From assembly GCF_041081105.1 (NCBI RefSeq), contig NZ_CP163528.1:2294001-2358000 (forward strand): DNA of 64,000 nucleotides. The letters are read 5' to 3'. Position numbers and translations under genes: made by a program. Under the pieces are notes generated by a model, which was not told the DNA's origin, made no database searches, and worked only from the letters and a program-made list of their open reading frames with translations. This stretch comes from Promicromonospora sp. Populi. Lineage in GTDB: Bacteria; Actinomycetota; Actinomycetes; Actinomycetales; Cellulomonadaceae. Below are positions 25,566-35,627 of this stretch, piece after piece (within the stretch, counting starts at the first letter, position 1; each line of letters starts with the position of its first letter).

Positions 25566-27133
25566 TGCACAGCACCGCGCTGACCGCCCGGCGTCGCGAG
25601 CGTGAGCTCGCCGAGCTCGCCTCCGAGACCGTCGACCTGCTCGTGGTCGGCGGCGGGGTGACCGGCACGGGTGTGGCGCTCGACGCGGCCGCCCGCGGCC
25701 TGTCGGTGGCCCTCGTCGAGGCGCACGACCTCGCGTGGGGCACCTCCCGGTGGAGCTCCAAGCTGGCCCACGGCGGGCTGCGCTACCTGGCCACGGGCGA
25801 CGTCGGCGTGGCCCGGGAGAGCGCGCGCGAACGGCACGTCCTGATGACCCGCACCGCGCCGCACCTGGTGCGGGCGCTGCCGCAGGTGGTACCGCTGGCG
25901 CCCGGCGTAGGCAGGCGGCAGGGCCTCGCAGCCGGGATCGGGTTCGGCCTGGGCGACCTCCTGCGGCGCGACGCCGGGACGTCGTCCGAGGTGCTGCCCG
26001 CACCGCGCCTCGCCCGGGCGGGCGAGGCTGCCCGGCTCGTGCCGGCAGTGGCGCGCGAGCACCTGCACGGGGCCTGGGTCGCGCACGACGGTCAGCTTGT
26101 CGACGACGCCCGGCTCGTCGTCGCGCTGGCCCGCACCGCGGCAGGGCGCGGGGCGCGGATCCTGACCCGCGTGCGAGCCACTGACCTGCGGGCGGACGGC
26201 GCCACGCTGGAGCACACCCGCACCGGCAGCATGCTGAGCGTGCGCGCCCGCGTCGTGGTCAACGCGACGGGTGTGTGGGCCGGGACGGTCGACCCGTCGG
26301 TGCGGCTGCGGCCTAGCCGCGGCACACACCTCGTGGTCCCGGCAGCACGGCTGGGCGACCCGTCGGGCGCTCTCATGGTGCCGGTGCCCGGGTCCGGCTC
26401 GCGGTACGTGTTCGCGCTGCCGGTCCAGCTCGGGCGCGTGATCGTCGGCCTCACCGACGAGGAGGCGCCCGGACCCGTCCCGGACGTGCCGGTACCCACG
26501 CAGCCCGAGATCAGCTTCCTGCTCACCACCGTGTCCCGCGTGCTGGATCAACCGCTGGGGCCCGACGACGTCGTGGGCGCCTTCGCGGGGCTGCGGCCCC
26601 TGGTGGACTCGGCGGACGCGGGTGACGGGTCGAACGCCGCGTCGTCCGACGTCTCGCGGAAGCACCTCGTGGCGGTCTCACCCCGGACGGGGGCGGTGAA
26701 CGTGCTGGGCGGCAAGCTGACGACCTACCGGACCATGGCCGAGGACGCCGTCGACCTGGCGGTCAAGCATGCCGGGCTGACCGCCAGACCGTGCTGGACG
26801 GCGGACCTGCCCCTGGTGGGGGCGGAGCGAGTCTCGACCCAGCTCCCGCGCTCGCTCGTCGCGCGGTACGGCTCCGAGGCGACCGAGGTCCTGGCCTCGG
26901 CGGCGCTGCCGGGAGCGGCCTCCGCCGTCGGGCAGGGCATCAAGAACACCGCGCACCTGGACATCACGCGCGCCGAGATCGAGTGGGCGGTGACGCACGA
27001 GGGGGCGCTCGACGCGGACGACGTGCTGGACCGCCGCACCCGCATCGGCCTGGTCCCGGCGGACCGCGCGGCAGTGCGCGAAGTCGTGGGGGACCTGGTC
27101 GACGAGTCCCTAGCCCGGCTCTCTCCTCTTTGA
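25565..27133 (+). CDS. glpD: Glycerol-3-phosphate dehydrogenase, FAD-dependent
   Basis: 522 residues; ATG 25565 overlaps the tetR stop. The N-terminal FAD site VVGGGVTGTG is at residues 27-36, followed by the family motifs WGTSRWSSKLAHGGLRYL and, later, GGKLTTYRTMAEDAVD. The C-terminal helical domain (HEGALDADDVLDRRTRIGL) is intact. It oxidises sn-glycerol-3-phosphate to dihydroxyacetone phosphate, the substrate used by alkyl-DHAP synthases, which fits the divergent neighbour. Translation is coupled to the regulator. The stop codon lies inside a 28-bp inverted repeat. Confidence 0.95.
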   Translation: MHSTALTARRRERELAELASETVDLLVVGGGVTGTGVALDAAARGLSVALVEAHDLAWGTSRWSSKLAHGGLRYLATGDVGVARESARERHVLMTRTAPHLVRALPQVVPLAPGVGRRQGLAAGIGFGLGDLLRRDAGTSSEVLPAPRLARAGEAARLVPAVAREHLHGAWVAHDGQLVDDARLVVALARTAAGRGARILTRVRATDLRADGATLEHTRTGSMLSVRARVVVNATGVWAGTVDPSVRLRPSRGTHLVVPAARLGDPSGALMVPVPGSGSRYVFALPVQLGRVIVGLTDEEAPGPVPDVPVPTQPEISFLLTTVSRVLDQPLGPDDVVGAFAGLRPLVDSADAGDGSNAASSDVSRKHLVAVSPRTGAVNVLGGKLTTYRTMAEDAVDLAVKHAGLTARPCWTADLPLVGAERVSTQLPRSLVARYGSEATEVLASAALPGAASAVGQGIKNTAHLDITRAEIEWAVTHEGALDADDVLDRRTRIGLVPADRAAVREVVGDLVDESLARLSPL

Positions 27134-27191
27134 GTCCTAAGTTTCTCCGCTTTCGGACGGCTCAAAGCGGAGAAACTTAGGACTCAAAGAG
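27126..27191. terminator. Bidirectional terminator / dispersed palindrome copy 1
   Basis: A perfect 28-bp stem (27126-27153 with 27164-27191) around a 10-base loop. The TGA stops of glpD (27131-27133) and of the convergent PAP2 gene (27184-27186) occupy mirror positions in the two arms. A related element is found at 30803-30872. Confidence 0.9.
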
Positions 27192-27951
27192 CAGGGGCGA
27201 CGTCCCGTTCGCGAGGTGGCAGCCGCAGCACCGTGAGCGACACCATGCAGGCGATGAACCCGAGCAGCCAGCCACCGGGGATGTCGCTCAGCCAGTGGTA
27301 GTCGAGCCACGACATCAGCCCGCCGGCCACCACCACGATCACGGCGACCAGGGGGATCGTCTTGCGCAGCTTGGTGATGCTCGGGTACAGGCCGCTCTGC
27401 GCGAACAGCAGGCACACGATGAAGAAGCCGGTGAAGAACGTGTTCGACGCATGGCCCGACGGGAACGCCTGGCCGCCGGCGTGCAGCACGTCCATGTTGT
27501 GGTGCGGGCCGGTGCGGCCCAGGCCGAGCTTGGTGCCGTAGCCGATCACAAAGATGGTTATGAGGCCCGCCAGCACCGCCAGCACGGGCTTGCGCGTGCC
27601 GATCTGCCAGACCGTGCCCGGGCCGCCCTGCTTCCGCGCCACGTAGTAGGCGACGCCACCCACCATCGGGATGGTGAAGAAGCGGTCGCCCGTGATGTTG
27701 GCGACGATGTCGAGGAAGAGCTTCTCCCACCCCACGGGGTGGTGGGCGTCCACGTAGTAGTGGAACTGCCAGTCCCAGGCGATGAACGGGCCGCGGACGA
27801 CGACCTGCCAGATGAGGAAGACAAACACCAGGGCCGCGATGACGCCCGCCACCGTGGAGCTGCGCCACGTCGGACGGGTCGACGGGGCGAGCAGAGCCCC
27901 GGTTGACTGTGACTCCACTCCCGTAACACCCCTGCCCTCTGCTGACGCCAT
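27184..27951 (-). CDS. PAP2-family membrane phosphatase
   Basis: 255 residues from ATG 27951. The three phosphatase motifs are present: K141xxxxR146 with TGP after it, P164-S-G-H167, and S214xxxxH219xxxD223. Five to six hydrophobic helices surround them, with an amphipathic N-terminus. Family members dephosphorylate phosphatidate or undecaprenyl diphosphate at the outer face of the membrane. Placed against the glycerolipid cluster, phosphatidate phosphatase is a reasonable guess, but undecaprenyl-PP recycling cannot be excluded. The much longer in-frame extension upstream is antisense noise over hutI. Confidence 0.9.
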   Translation of the reverse strand: MASAEGRGVTGVESQSTGALLAPSTRPTWRSSTVAGVIAALVFVFLIWQVVVRGPFIAWDWQFHYYVDAHHPVGWEKLFLDIVANITGDRFFTIPMVGGVAYYVARKQGGPGTVWQIGTRKPVLAVLAGLITIFVIGYGTKLGLGRTGPHHNMDVLHAGGQAFPSGHASNTFFTGFFIVCLLFAQSGLYPSITKLRKTIPLVAVIVVVAGGLMSWLDYHWLSDIPGGWLLGFIACMVSLTVLRLPPRERDVAPAL

Positions 27952-28067
27952 CGAGCCGATCCTACGGGTTTCAGGGTGAATGTTCCGTACCGGAATGGTG
28001 TCCGACAGGCGCTGCAGGTAACGATCCAGGCATGGTTGCATCGGCTCAGGGACGAGCCGAGCGGGCG

Positions 28068-29336
28068 TCAGACCCGCGCGCCGTCCTTCCAGACCTGCGC
28101 TACCAGCGGCACGCCCGGGCGGTAGGGCAGGTACGTGTGGCTGGGTGCGTCCAGCACGGTCAGGTCGGCTCGGGCGCCGGGTCGCAGGTGTCCGACGTCG
28201 GGGCGCCTGAGCGCCGCCGCTCCACCCGCCGTGGCCGACCAGAGTGCCTCGGCTGGGCTCATCCGCATCTCGCGCACCGCGAGCGCCACGACGAACGGCA
28301 TGGACGAGGAGTAGCACGAGCCCGGGTTGCAGTCGGTGGCCAGCGCGACCGGCACGCCCGCCGCGAGCAGGCGACGCGCGTCGGGGTAGGGCGAGCGGGT
28401 GGAGAACTCGACCGCCGGCAGGAGGGTCGCGACGGTGCCCGGCCCTGCGGAGCCCGGGGCCCAGGACCCGGCGAGTGCGTCGACGTCGGCGTCGGACAGG
28501 TGGGTGCAGTGGTCCACGCTCGCCGCCCCGACCTCGACCGCGAGCCGCACGCCCGGGCCGGGCGCGAGCTGGTTGCCGTGCACCCGGACGCCGAGCCCGG
28601 CCCGGATGCCCGCGCGCAACACGGTCCCGGCCTCGTCCTCGTCGAACGCGGTGGGCGCGGCCGGCTCGCAGAACACGTCGATCCAGCGGGCGTGCGGCGC
28701 ACACGCCGCGAGCATCGGCCCCGTCACCAGGCTGATGTAACCGGCGCGGTCGTCGGTGTACTCGGCCGGGACGGTGTGCGCGCCGAGGAAAGTCGTCTCC
28801 GGCGTGAGCTCCCGCGCGATCCGCAGCGTGCGGGCCTCGGTGGCGATGTCCTGCCCGTAGCCGCTCTTGATCTCGACGGTGGTGGTGCCCTGCGCGAGCA
28901 TCTCGCGCACCAGGGCCTGGCCGCGCCCCCGCAGGGTCTCCTCGCTCGCCGCGCGGGTGGCGGCCACCGTGTTCGCGATGCCGCCCCCGGTGTATGACTC
29001 GCCGGTCATGCGCGCGGTGAACTCCGCGGCGCGGTCGCCCGCGAACACGGTGTGCGAGTGCGAGTCCACGAACCCGGGGAGCACGCACCGCCCTTCGAGG
29101 TCGACGACGGAGTCCGCGGCGGGCGCAGAGGTCGCCGGCCCCGTCCAGGCGATCCGGCCGCCCGCCACGACGACGGCGGCATCCCGCACGACGCCGAGCC
29201 CGGCCGAGCCCGAGCTGTCCGACCCCGAGCCGACCGGCCTCGCGGCCGCCGAGCCCGAGCTGGCAGGGTCCGACCAGCCCCCGTGCGCGGGATCGTTCGT
29301 GACCAGCTCGCCGATGTTCGTCAGCAGCACACTCAT
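28068..29336 (-). CDS. hutI: Imidazolonepropionase
   Basis: 422 residues, last gene of the hut operon, overlapping hutF by four bases. Amidohydrolase metal ligands are in [16 protein letters not shown]. The family segments [15 protein letters not shown] and [16 protein letters not shown] are intact. It opens imidazolone propionate to N-formimino-L-glutamate. A Ser/Gly/Ala-rich insert of about 25 residues near the N-terminus (about 22-48) lies outside the conserved core. Confidence 0.95.
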   Translation of the reverse strand: MSVLLTNIGELVTNDPAHGGWSDPASSGSAAARPVGSGSDSSGSAGLGVVRDAAVVVAGGRIAWTGPATSAPAADSVVDLEGRCVLPGFVDSHSHTVFAGDRAAEFTARMTGESYTGGGIANTVAATRAASEETLRGRGQALVREMLAQGTTTVEIKSGYGQDIATEARTLRIARELTPETTFLGAHTVPAEYTDDRAGYISLVTGPMLAACAPHARWIDVFCEPAAPTAFDEDEAGTVLRAGIRAGLGVRVHGNQLAPGPGVRLAVEVGAASVDHCTHLSDADVDALAGSWAPGSAGPGTVATLLPAVEFSTRSPYPDARRLLAAGVPVALATDCNPGSCYSSSMPFVVALAVREMRMSPAEALWSATAGGAAALRRPDVGHLRPGARADLTVLDAPSHTYLPYRPGVPLVAQVWKDGARV

Positions 29337-30781
29337 GCTTCATCTTCCTTCGTCGCGGCCCAGATCTCGTCGATCGCCTCCGCCAGCATCCACGCGACGT
29401 CGCCCAGCCGGTGCGCACCGTCGTGCACCACCAGCTCGTCGCCCGCAACGACGTCGGACACGTCCGCCGCGCACGCCACCAGGGCCACCTGCGCGGGGTC
29501 GATCCCTACGGTGCGCACCGTATCGAGGCGCACCGCCACGAGGTCCGCGGGCGCGCCCACCTCGATCCGGCCGGCGTCGGGCCGGCCGAGTGCGGCGTGC
29601 CCGCTCGACGTCGCGAGGTCGACCAGGGTCGCGGGATCGAATGCGCCGCGCCGCCCGGTCGCGAGCCGCTCGTGCTCCTCGACGCCGCGTGCCTCGCCGA
29701 GCACGTCGGCGCTGACGTGCTGGTCCGTGCCGACCGACAGCGGGCTCCCCGCCGCCAGCAGCCGGAGACCGGGGGCGAGGCCGTCGGCGAGGTCGCGCTC
29801 CGTCGTCGGGCAGAGGCAGACGCCGGTGCCCGAGGTGCCGAGCAGCGCGACGTCGTCGTCGGTCAGGTGTACCGCGTGCACGGCGGTGGTGCCGGGGCCG
29901 AGCGCTCCGGCGTCGTGCAGGAGCCGCGTCGGGGTGACGCCGAAGGCCGCGAGCGCCGCCTCGTTCTCCCCCGGCTGCTCGGACAGGTGCACGTGCAGCG
30001 GCGCGCCTTCTGCCTGGGCCCAGCGGGCCACGGCCGCGAGCTCGTCCGGCGTCACGGCGCGGACCGAGTGGGCGGCGGCGCCGACGAGCACCCGGTCGTC
30101 GGCGGCCCAGGCTGCGCGCAGCGCGTCCACGCGCCGCGCCCAGGCCTCGACCGTGCCGTCGCCGAAGCGCGCCTGCTCGGGCGCGAGCGGCCCGTGGCCG
30201 TGCCCGCCGTGACCGTCCGCGCCGAGGCCGCCGTGCAGGTAGCAGGTGTCGAGCAGGGTGAGGTGCACCCCGGCGTCGCGCGCGGCGGAGCGCAGGGCCT
30301 CGGCCATGGCGTTCGGGCCGCCCTCCGCCGCCGGGTACGGCGTCCCGTCGGCGCGGTGGTGCACGTAGTGGAACTCGCCGACGGCGGTGGTCCCGCCGAG
30401 CGACAGCTCAGCGAAGACGGCGCGGGCGAGGCGCTCGTAGCGCTCGGGGGTCAGCGCCCGGGCGAGCGCGTACATCTGCTCCCGCCAGGTCCAGAACGAC
30501 CCGCCGTCCGCGTGGGTGCGCCCGCGCAGCGCGCGGTGGAAGGCGTGCGAGTGCGCGTTCGCGAGCCCGGGGAGCACCAGCCCGCCCAGCAGCACGTCGT
30601 CGTCCGACTCCGGTACACCCCGCTCGATCGCGACGATCCGCCCCTCGGCGGTCTCGATCCGCACGGACTCGACAACCACACCCGCCCCGACGACACCGAC
30701 ACCACCGACACCACCGTCCCCGCCGCCCCCGCCGATCCCGCCGACCCCGGGCAGCCAGGCCCGCTCACACCAGTAGCTCAT
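29333..30781 (-). CDS. hutF: Formimidoylglutamate deiminase
   Basis: 482 residues. The amidohydrolase metal site is [15 protein letters not shown], with the HutF markers [10 protein letters not shown] and VGTDQHVS downstream. It deaminates formiminoglutamate to N-formylglutamate, committing the pathway to the formylglutamate route rather than direct formiminoglutamase cleavage. Residues about 12-40 are an unusual Gly/Val-rich run encoded by a simple repeat; the conserved protein begins after it. It is separated from the upstream amidohydrolase gene by a palindrome, so transcript level may drop between them. Confidence 0.95.
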   Translation of the reverse strand: MSYWCERAWLPGVGGIGGGGGDGGVGGVGVVGAGVVVESVRIETAEGRIVAIERGVPESDDDVLLGGLVLPGLANAHSHAFHRALRGRTHADGGSFWTWREQMYALARALTPERYERLARAVFAELSLGGTTAVGEFHYVHHRADGTPYPAAEGGPNAMAEALRSAARDAGVHLTLLDTCYLHGGLGADGHGGHGHGPLAPEQARFGDGTVEAWARRVDALRAAWAADDRVLVGAAAHSVRAVTPDELAAVARWAQAEGAPLHVHLSEQPGENEAALAAFGVTPTRLLHDAGALGPGTTAVHAVHLTDDDVALLGTSGTGVCLCPTTERDLADGLAPGLRLLAAGSPLSVGTDQHVSADVLGEARGVEEHERLATGRRGAFDPATLVDLATSSGHAALGRPDAGRIEVGAPADLVAVRLDTVRTVGIDPAQVALVACAADVSDVVAGDELVVHDGAHRLGDVAWMLAEAIDEIWAATKEDEA

Positions 30782-30802
30782 CGTCCCTCTCTCACTCTCC
30801 GA

Positions 30803-30872
30803 TCCCCTTCGACACCTAGGTTTCTTCGCTTTGAGCCCTCTGAAAGCGGAGAAACCTAGGTCTCGAAGGGGA
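30803..30872. repeat. Dispersed palindrome copy 2 (inverted relative to copy 1)
   Basis: Arms 30803-30832 and 30843-30872 pair over 30 bases with two mismatches around a 10-base loop. Read on the minus strand it matches the element at 27.13 kb through stem and loop (TTTCTCCGCTTTC and GGCTCAAAGCG shared), with paired changes in the stem (CCTAA/TTAGG versus CCTAGG/CCTAGG). It sits at the end of the amidohydrolase gene, whose TAG stop (30856-30858) is in the right arm. Confidence 0.85.
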
Positions 30873-32166
30873 GTGCGGACGGGGCCGGGGCGTCCGTCAG
30901 CAGGGTCGTCAGGACCGCCGTCAGGGCGCGGACGCCCGCGGCGCAGTCGGCGGCCTCGGCGGACTCGGCCGGGGAGTGCGAGATCCCCGTCGGGTTGCGC
31001 ACGAACAGCATCGCCGTGGGCACGCCGGCCGCGGCGAAGATGCCGGCGTCGTGCCCGGCGCCCGTCCCGATCACCGGCGCGGGCAGGTCGGAACCCGGCC
31101 GCCCGACGACGTCGGCCAGCCGCGCCGCCAGCGCCGGGTCGAACACGGTGGCGGGCGTCCAGGACTCCTCAACCGGCTGCCACCGGGCAAGCCCGCCGCC
31201 GGCACCGGCGCCAATGCCGGCGCCGGACCCACCGAGTGCAGACTTGGTCGCTGCAGTCGGCGGGGGGCCGAGCACCGCCAGGACCGCGTCTTCCGTCTCC
31301 GCGCGGGCGTCGATCCAGGCGCGGACGCGGGACGGGATCGCGTTGACACCGTTCGGGTCGACGTCGACCTTGGCCAGCGTCGCGAGCGCCCCGGCGTGCT
31401 CGGCGGCCGCGCGGACGTCGGTGATGAGCCGCGCGAGGTCGAGCATCGGGTCGTGGCGGTGAGCCAGCGGTGTCGTGCCGGCGTGGTTGGCCTCGCCCGC
31501 GAGGTCCACGCGCCAGCGGCCGTGCGGCCAGATCGCGGCGCCGATCGCGACCGGCGCCTCCTCTTCCGGCGGCAGGTCGGCGAGGTACCGCCCCTGCTCC
31601 ACATGCAGTTCGACGAACACGCCGACCCGCGCGAGGGCCTCGTCGTCGCGCCCATAGTGCTCGAGCCGTACGCCTCCGACCCGCGCCAGCACGTCCGCGA
31701 AGCTGTCGCCGACGCCGTCCCGCAGCGCGAGCAGCCGGTCGGCGCCCACGGTCCCGGTCACCGCCCGCGACCCGAGGCAGGCCAGCCCGAACCGGGCGCC
31801 CTCCTCGTCGGAGAAGTTCACGATCCCCAGCGGCCGCACGGGCACAACGTCAGCGGCCCGCAGCGCGTCCAGCGCCGCGAAGGCGCTGGCCACCCCGAGC
31901 GGCCCGTCGAACGCGCCGCCCCCGGGCACCGAGTCGAGGTGGCTCCCGGTCACGACCCCGGGCCCGTCGGTGTCGGGGTCGCCCCACCACGCCCACTGGT
32001 TCCCGGCACGGTCCACCACGAGGGACAGCCCGCGCGCGGCGGCCTCGGCGGCGAACCACTCACGCAGGGTCAGGTCGTGCGCGGTCCAGGCGAACCGCTC
32101 GTACCCGCCGGACGGTGCCCGCCCGACGTCGGCAATCGCCTCCAGCAGGGGGCCGACTCCCGTCAC
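30856..32166 (-). CDS. Allantoate amidohydrolase-family enzyme, probable N-formylglutamate deformylase
   Basis: 436 residues from GTG 32166, which overlaps the hutU stop by four bases. It is an M20/AllC-type di-zinc hydrolase: [49 protein letters not shown] and GAGHDAG supply the metal and substrate residues. No hutG is present in the operon, and this gene occupies the step after HutF, as in Streptomyces coelicolor (SCO3070-3073). Removal of formate from N-formylglutamate is therefore the inferred role. A Gly/Ala-rich insert lies near residue 320-340. Confidence 0.85.
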   Translation of the reverse strand: MTGVGPLLEAIADVGRAPSGGYERFAWTAHDLTLREWFAAEAAARGLSLVVDRAGNQWAWWGDPDTDGPGVVTGSHLDSVPGGGAFDGPLGVASAFAALDALRAADVVPVRPLGIVNFSDEEGARFGLACLGSRAVTGTVGADRLLALRDGVGDSFADVLARVGGVRLEHYGRDDEALARVGVFVELHVEQGRYLADLPPEEEAPVAIGAAIWPHGRWRVDLAGEANHAGTTPLAHRHDPMLDLARLITDVRAAAEHAGALATLAKVDVDPNGVNAIPSRVRAWIDARAETEDAVLAVLGPPPTAATKSALGGSGAGIGAGAGGGLARWQPVEESWTPATVFDPALAARLADVVGRPGSDLPAPVIGTGAGHDAGIFAAAGVPTAMLFVRNPTGISHSPAESAEAADCAAGVRALTAVLTTLLTDAPAPSALPFET

Positions 32167-33839
32167 GCCCCCTCCCGCATCGGTACCCGCAGCCCGCCGC
32201 GCTCGGCGGCCGCCACGGCGTCGTCGTACCCGGCGTCGACGTGCCGGAGCACACCCGTCGCGGGGTCGTTGGCGAGCACCCGCGCAAGCTTCTCGGCGGC
32301 GAGCGGCGTCCCGTCCGCCACGGACACCTGTCCGGCGTGCAGGGACCGCCCCATGCCGACCCCGCCACCGTGGTGGATCGAGACCCACGTGGCGCCCGAG
32401 GCGGTGTTCATCAGGGCGTTGAGCAGCGGCCAGTCGGCGATGGCGTCGGAGCCGTCCGCCATCGACTCCGTCTCCCGGTAAGGGGAGGCCACGGACCCGG
32501 AGTCCAGGTGGTCGCGCCCGATCGCGAGCGGCGCGGAGATCTCCCCGGACGCGACAAGCTCGTTGAACCGCAGCCCCGCCACGTCACGCTCGCCGTGCCC
32601 GAGCCAGCAGATCCGGGCGGGCAGCCCCTGGAACGCGACCCGGTCCTGGGCGGCGCGGATCCAGCGGCCCAGGTGGTCGTTGTCGGGGAACAGGTCGAGC
32701 ACGGCCTTGTCCGTGACCGCGATGTCGCGGGGGTCGCCCGACAGCGCCGCCCAGCGGAACGGCCCCTTGCCCTCGGCGAACAGCGGGCGGATGTACGCGG
32801 GCACAAAGCCCGGGAAGTCGAACGCGCGGCCGTACCCGCCCTGGCGGGCCTCGTCGCGGATCGAGTTGCCGTAGTCGAACACCTCGGCGCCCGCGTCCTG
32901 GTAGCCGACCATTGCCTCGACGTGCCGGGCCATGGACTCCCGCGCCCGGTCGGTGAACCCGTCCGGATCCTTCTCCGCCTCCGAAGCCCAGTCCTCGAGC
33001 GCCACACCGGACGGCAGGTACGACAGCGGGTCGTGCGCGGAGGTCTGGTCGGTGACGATGTCGATCTCGACGCCGCGGCGCAGCAGCTCCGGCAGAACAT
33101 CGGCGGAGTTGCCGACCACACCCACCGACAGCGCCCGGCGCTCCTGCTTCGCCGCGAGCGCCAGCGCGACCCCCTCGTCCAGCGACGACGCGACGACGTC
33201 CAGGTAGCGGGTCTCGACGCGCCGGTGCAGGCGGGCGGGGTCGACGTCGACCACCAGGCACACGCCCCCGTTCAGCGTGACGGCGAGCGGCTGGGCGCCA
33301 CCCATGCCGCCGCAGCCGCCGGTCAGGGTGAGCGTCCCGGCCAGCGTCCCGTCGAACTTCTTGGCCGCCACCGCCGCGAACGTCTCGTACGTCCCCTGCA
33401 GGATGCCCTGGGTCCCGATGTAGATCCACGAGCCGGCCGTCATCTGCCCGTACATCGTCAGGCCGAGCTGCTCCAGACGCCGGTGCTCGGGCCACGTGGC
33501 CCAGTCGCCCACGAGGTTCGAGTTGGCGATCAGCACGCGCGGCGCCCACTCGTGCGTCCGCAGCACGCCCACCGGGCGGCCCGACTGCACCATCAGCGTC
33601 TCGTCGTCGCGCAGGTCCGTGAGCGAGCGGACTATCGCGTGATAGCTCGGCCAGTCCCGCGCGGCCCGGCCGGTTCCGCCGTAGACGACCAGGTCGTCGG
33701 GCCGCTCGGCCACCTCGGGGTCGAGGTTGTTCATGAGCATCCGCAGCGGGGCCTCGGTCTGCCAGCTGCGGGCGGTCAGGGTGGTCCCGCGCTGCGCGCG
33801 GACGGCGACGGGGGTGCCCCGGTCATACGGCTGGTTCAT
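32163..33839 (-). CDS. hutU: Urocanate hydratase
   Basis: 558 residues from ATG 33839. Standard urocanase features include [15 protein letters not shown], the NAD+-contacting [14 protein letters not shown], and [20 protein letters not shown]. It hydrates urocanate to imidazolone propionate using tightly bound NAD+. It lies 35 bp after hutH and overlaps the next gene, so the operon is translationally coupled. Confidence 0.97.
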   Translation of the reverse strand: MNQPYDRGTPVAVRAQRGTTLTARSWQTEAPLRMLMNNLDPEVAERPDDLVVYGGTGRAARDWPSYHAIVRSLTDLRDDETLMVQSGRPVGVLRTHEWAPRVLIANSNLVGDWATWPEHRRLEQLGLTMYGQMTAGSWIYIGTQGILQGTYETFAAVAAKKFDGTLAGTLTLTGGCGGMGGAQPLAVTLNGGVCLVVDVDPARLHRRVETRYLDVVASSLDEGVALALAAKQERRALSVGVVGNSADVLPELLRRGVEIDIVTDQTSAHDPLSYLPSGVALEDWASEAEKDPDGFTDRARESMARHVEAMVGYQDAGAEVFDYGNSIRDEARQGGYGRAFDFPGFVPAYIRPLFAEGKGPFRWAALSGDPRDIAVTDKAVLDLFPDNDHLGRWIRAAQDRVAFQGLPARICWLGHGERDVAGLRFNELVASGEISAPLAIGRDHLDSGSVASPYRETESMADGSDAIADWPLLNALMNTASGATWVSIHHGGGVGMGRSLHAGQVSVADGTPLAAEKLARVLANDPATGVLRHVDAGYDDAVAAAERGGLRVPMREGA

Positions 33840-33874
33840 GGCTGTGTCTCCAGTCAGGGGTACGGGTTGGGTCT

Positions 33875-35524
33875 TCAGTCGAGGGGTCCGACGGCGGAGA
33901 CCGCCGCCGTCGTGATCCGGGCAGTCGCCACCAGCTGCACCACGTGCTCGATCTCCGGGGCGAGGTAACGGTCCGGTCCGGGACCGGGCACGACGGCGCG
34001 GACGGCGTCGTGCACCGCCCCCGTGCCCGCCGCGGGGGCCTCCGCGCGGAAGTCGAGGGCCCGCGTCGCCGTGAGCACCTCGATCGCGAGCACCCGCGTG
34101 AGCCCGTCCACGGAGCGACGCAGCTTGCGGGCACCGGCCCAGCCCATGGACACGTGGTCCTCCTGCATGGCCGAGCTCGGGATGGAGTCCACGCTGGCCG
34201 GTGCGGCCAGTCGCTTCATCTCCGAGACGATCCCGGCGGCCGTGTACTGGGCGATCATGTGCCCGGAGTCGACGCCGGGGTCGTGCGCGAGGAACGCGGG
34301 CAGGCCCTCGGAGCGGGAGACGTCGAGGAACCGGTCGGTGCGCCGCTCGCTCATGCTCGCCAGGTCGGCGGCCGCGATGGCGAGGAAGTCCAGCACGTAG
34401 GCGACGGGCGCCCCGTGAAAGTTGCCGTTCGACTCCACACGCCCGTCGGCGGTCACCACCGGGTTGTCGATGGCGGACGCCAGCTCCCGGCCCGCGACCG
34501 TGGCCGCGTGGTCCAGGGTGTCGCGGGCGGCGCCGTGCACCTGGGGTGCGCAGCGCAGCGAGTAGGCGTCCTGGACGCGGGTGCACGCGGGGTTGCCGGC
34601 GTCGTCCAGCTCGCGGTGGCTCGCCATCAGGGGCGAACCGGCCAGGATCCTGCGCATGTTCGACGCCGACGCGGCCTGGCCCGGGTGCGGGCGCATGCCG
34701 ACCAGGTCGTCGGCGAACGGCGCGTCCGATCCGAGCAGGGCCTCGACGGACAGGGCCGCTGCGACGTCGGCAGTGGTCAGGAGCCCGCGCAGGTCGTGGA
34801 TCGCGAGGCAGAGCATACCGAGCATGCCGTCGGTGCCGTTGATGAGGGCGAGGCCCTCCTTCTCGGCGAGGACGAGGGGTTCGATACCGGCGGCGGCGAG
34901 GGCTTGGGCGGCGTCGATGGTCTCGCCGGACTCGTTGATGGACGCACCGCTGGTCGAGCCGGTCGGGACAACTCGCACCCGCCCCTCCCCCATGGCGGCG
35001 AGCGCAACATGCGCGAGCGGCGCAAGATCCCCGGAACACCCGAGCGATCCGTACTCGTGCACAACCGGCGTGATCCCGGCGTTGAGCATCGCCGCGTAGG
35101 TCTGCGCGATGACGGGGCGGGCGCCGGTGTGGCCGGTGACCAGAGTGGCGAGCCGCAGCAGCTGCAGCGGCCGCACCACCTCGGTCTCGACCTCGGGGCC
35201 GGACCCGGCGGCGTGCGAGCGCACGAGGCTGACCTGGAGCTGGGCCCGCATCTCGGCGGGGATGTGGCGGCGGGCGAGCGCCCCGAACCCGGTGGACACG
35301 CCGTAGTGCGGCACGGTGTCGTGGGCGAGGTTCTCGATGACGGCCCGGCTCTGTGCCATCCTGCCCAGCGCCGTCTCGTGGACCTCGACCGTCGCGCCGT
35401 GGCGGGCGATCGCGACCACCTGCTCGACGGCGAGCGGCGTCCCGTCGAGGACGACGTGCGTGGGCAGATCCGGGTTGGCCGGGCGGGTCTTGGACGTCGG
35501 ACCCGCGTGGTGCAGGGTGCTCAT
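33875..35524 (-). CDS. hutH: Histidine ammonia-lyase
   Basis: 549 residues from ATG 35524 (GTG 35530 is an alternative). The catalytic loop that cyclises to the MIO group is [14 protein letters not shown], with Cys163-Ser164-Gly165 instead of the common Ala-Ser-Gly. The cysteine form is, as I recall, also found in Streptomyces enzymes. [13 protein letters not shown] and the downstream QEDHVSMGW and SNGNFHG signatures are intact. It removes ammonia from histidine to give urocanate and is the first gene of the operon, divergent from hutR. Confidence 0.97.
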   Translation of the reverse strand: MSTLHHAGPTSKTRPANPDLPTHVVLDGTPLAVEQVVAIARHGATVEVHETALGRMAQSRAVIENLAHDTVPHYGVSTGFGALARRHIPAEMRAQLQVSLVRSHAAGSGPEVETEVVRPLQLLRLATLVTGHTGARPVIAQTYAAMLNAGITPVVHEYGSLGCSGDLAPLAHVALAAMGEGRVRVVPTGSTSGASINESGETIDAAQALAAAGIEPLVLAEKEGLALINGTDGMLGMLCLAIHDLRGLLTTADVAAALSVEALLGSDAPFADDLVGMRPHPGQAASASNMRRILAGSPLMASHRELDDAGNPACTRVQDAYSLRCAPQVHGAARDTLDHAATVAGRELASAIDNPVVTADGRVESNGNFHGAPVAYVLDFLAIAAADLASMSERRTDRFLDVSRSEGLPAFLAHDPGVDSGHMIAQYTAAGIVSEMKRLAAPASVDSIPSSAMQEDHVSMGWAGARKLRRSVDGLTRVLAIEVLTATRALDFRAEAPAAGTGAVHDAVRAVVPGPGPDRYLAPEIEHVVQLVATARITTAAVSAVGPLD

Positions 35525-35578
35525 GCCCACATAGAACCCCGCCGCACCCCGGCAGGCGCCCCCAAATCCCGGGATAGA

Positions 35579-35594
35579 GTCTGGGATACCAGAC
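35579..35594. promoter_or_regulatory. HutR operator between hutH and the IclR gene
   Basis: GTCTGG-GATA-CCAGAC is a perfect 6-bp inverted repeat. Its core TCTGGGATACCAGA differs only in the two central-left bases from the Corynebacterium glutamicum HutR motif as I remember it (TCTGWWATWCCAGA). It lies in the 103-bp divergent region and can control both directions. Confidence 0.65.
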
Positions 35595-35627
35595 GAGGTG
35601 CGCGATCGGTAATACGTCAGGTGGTCG

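Noticed and set aside
27952..29448. An N-terminal extension of the PAP2 gene through hutI
   Set aside because: hutI occupies the same strand in another frame with full motifs. The PAP2 protein begins naturally at ATG 27951 before its first helix.
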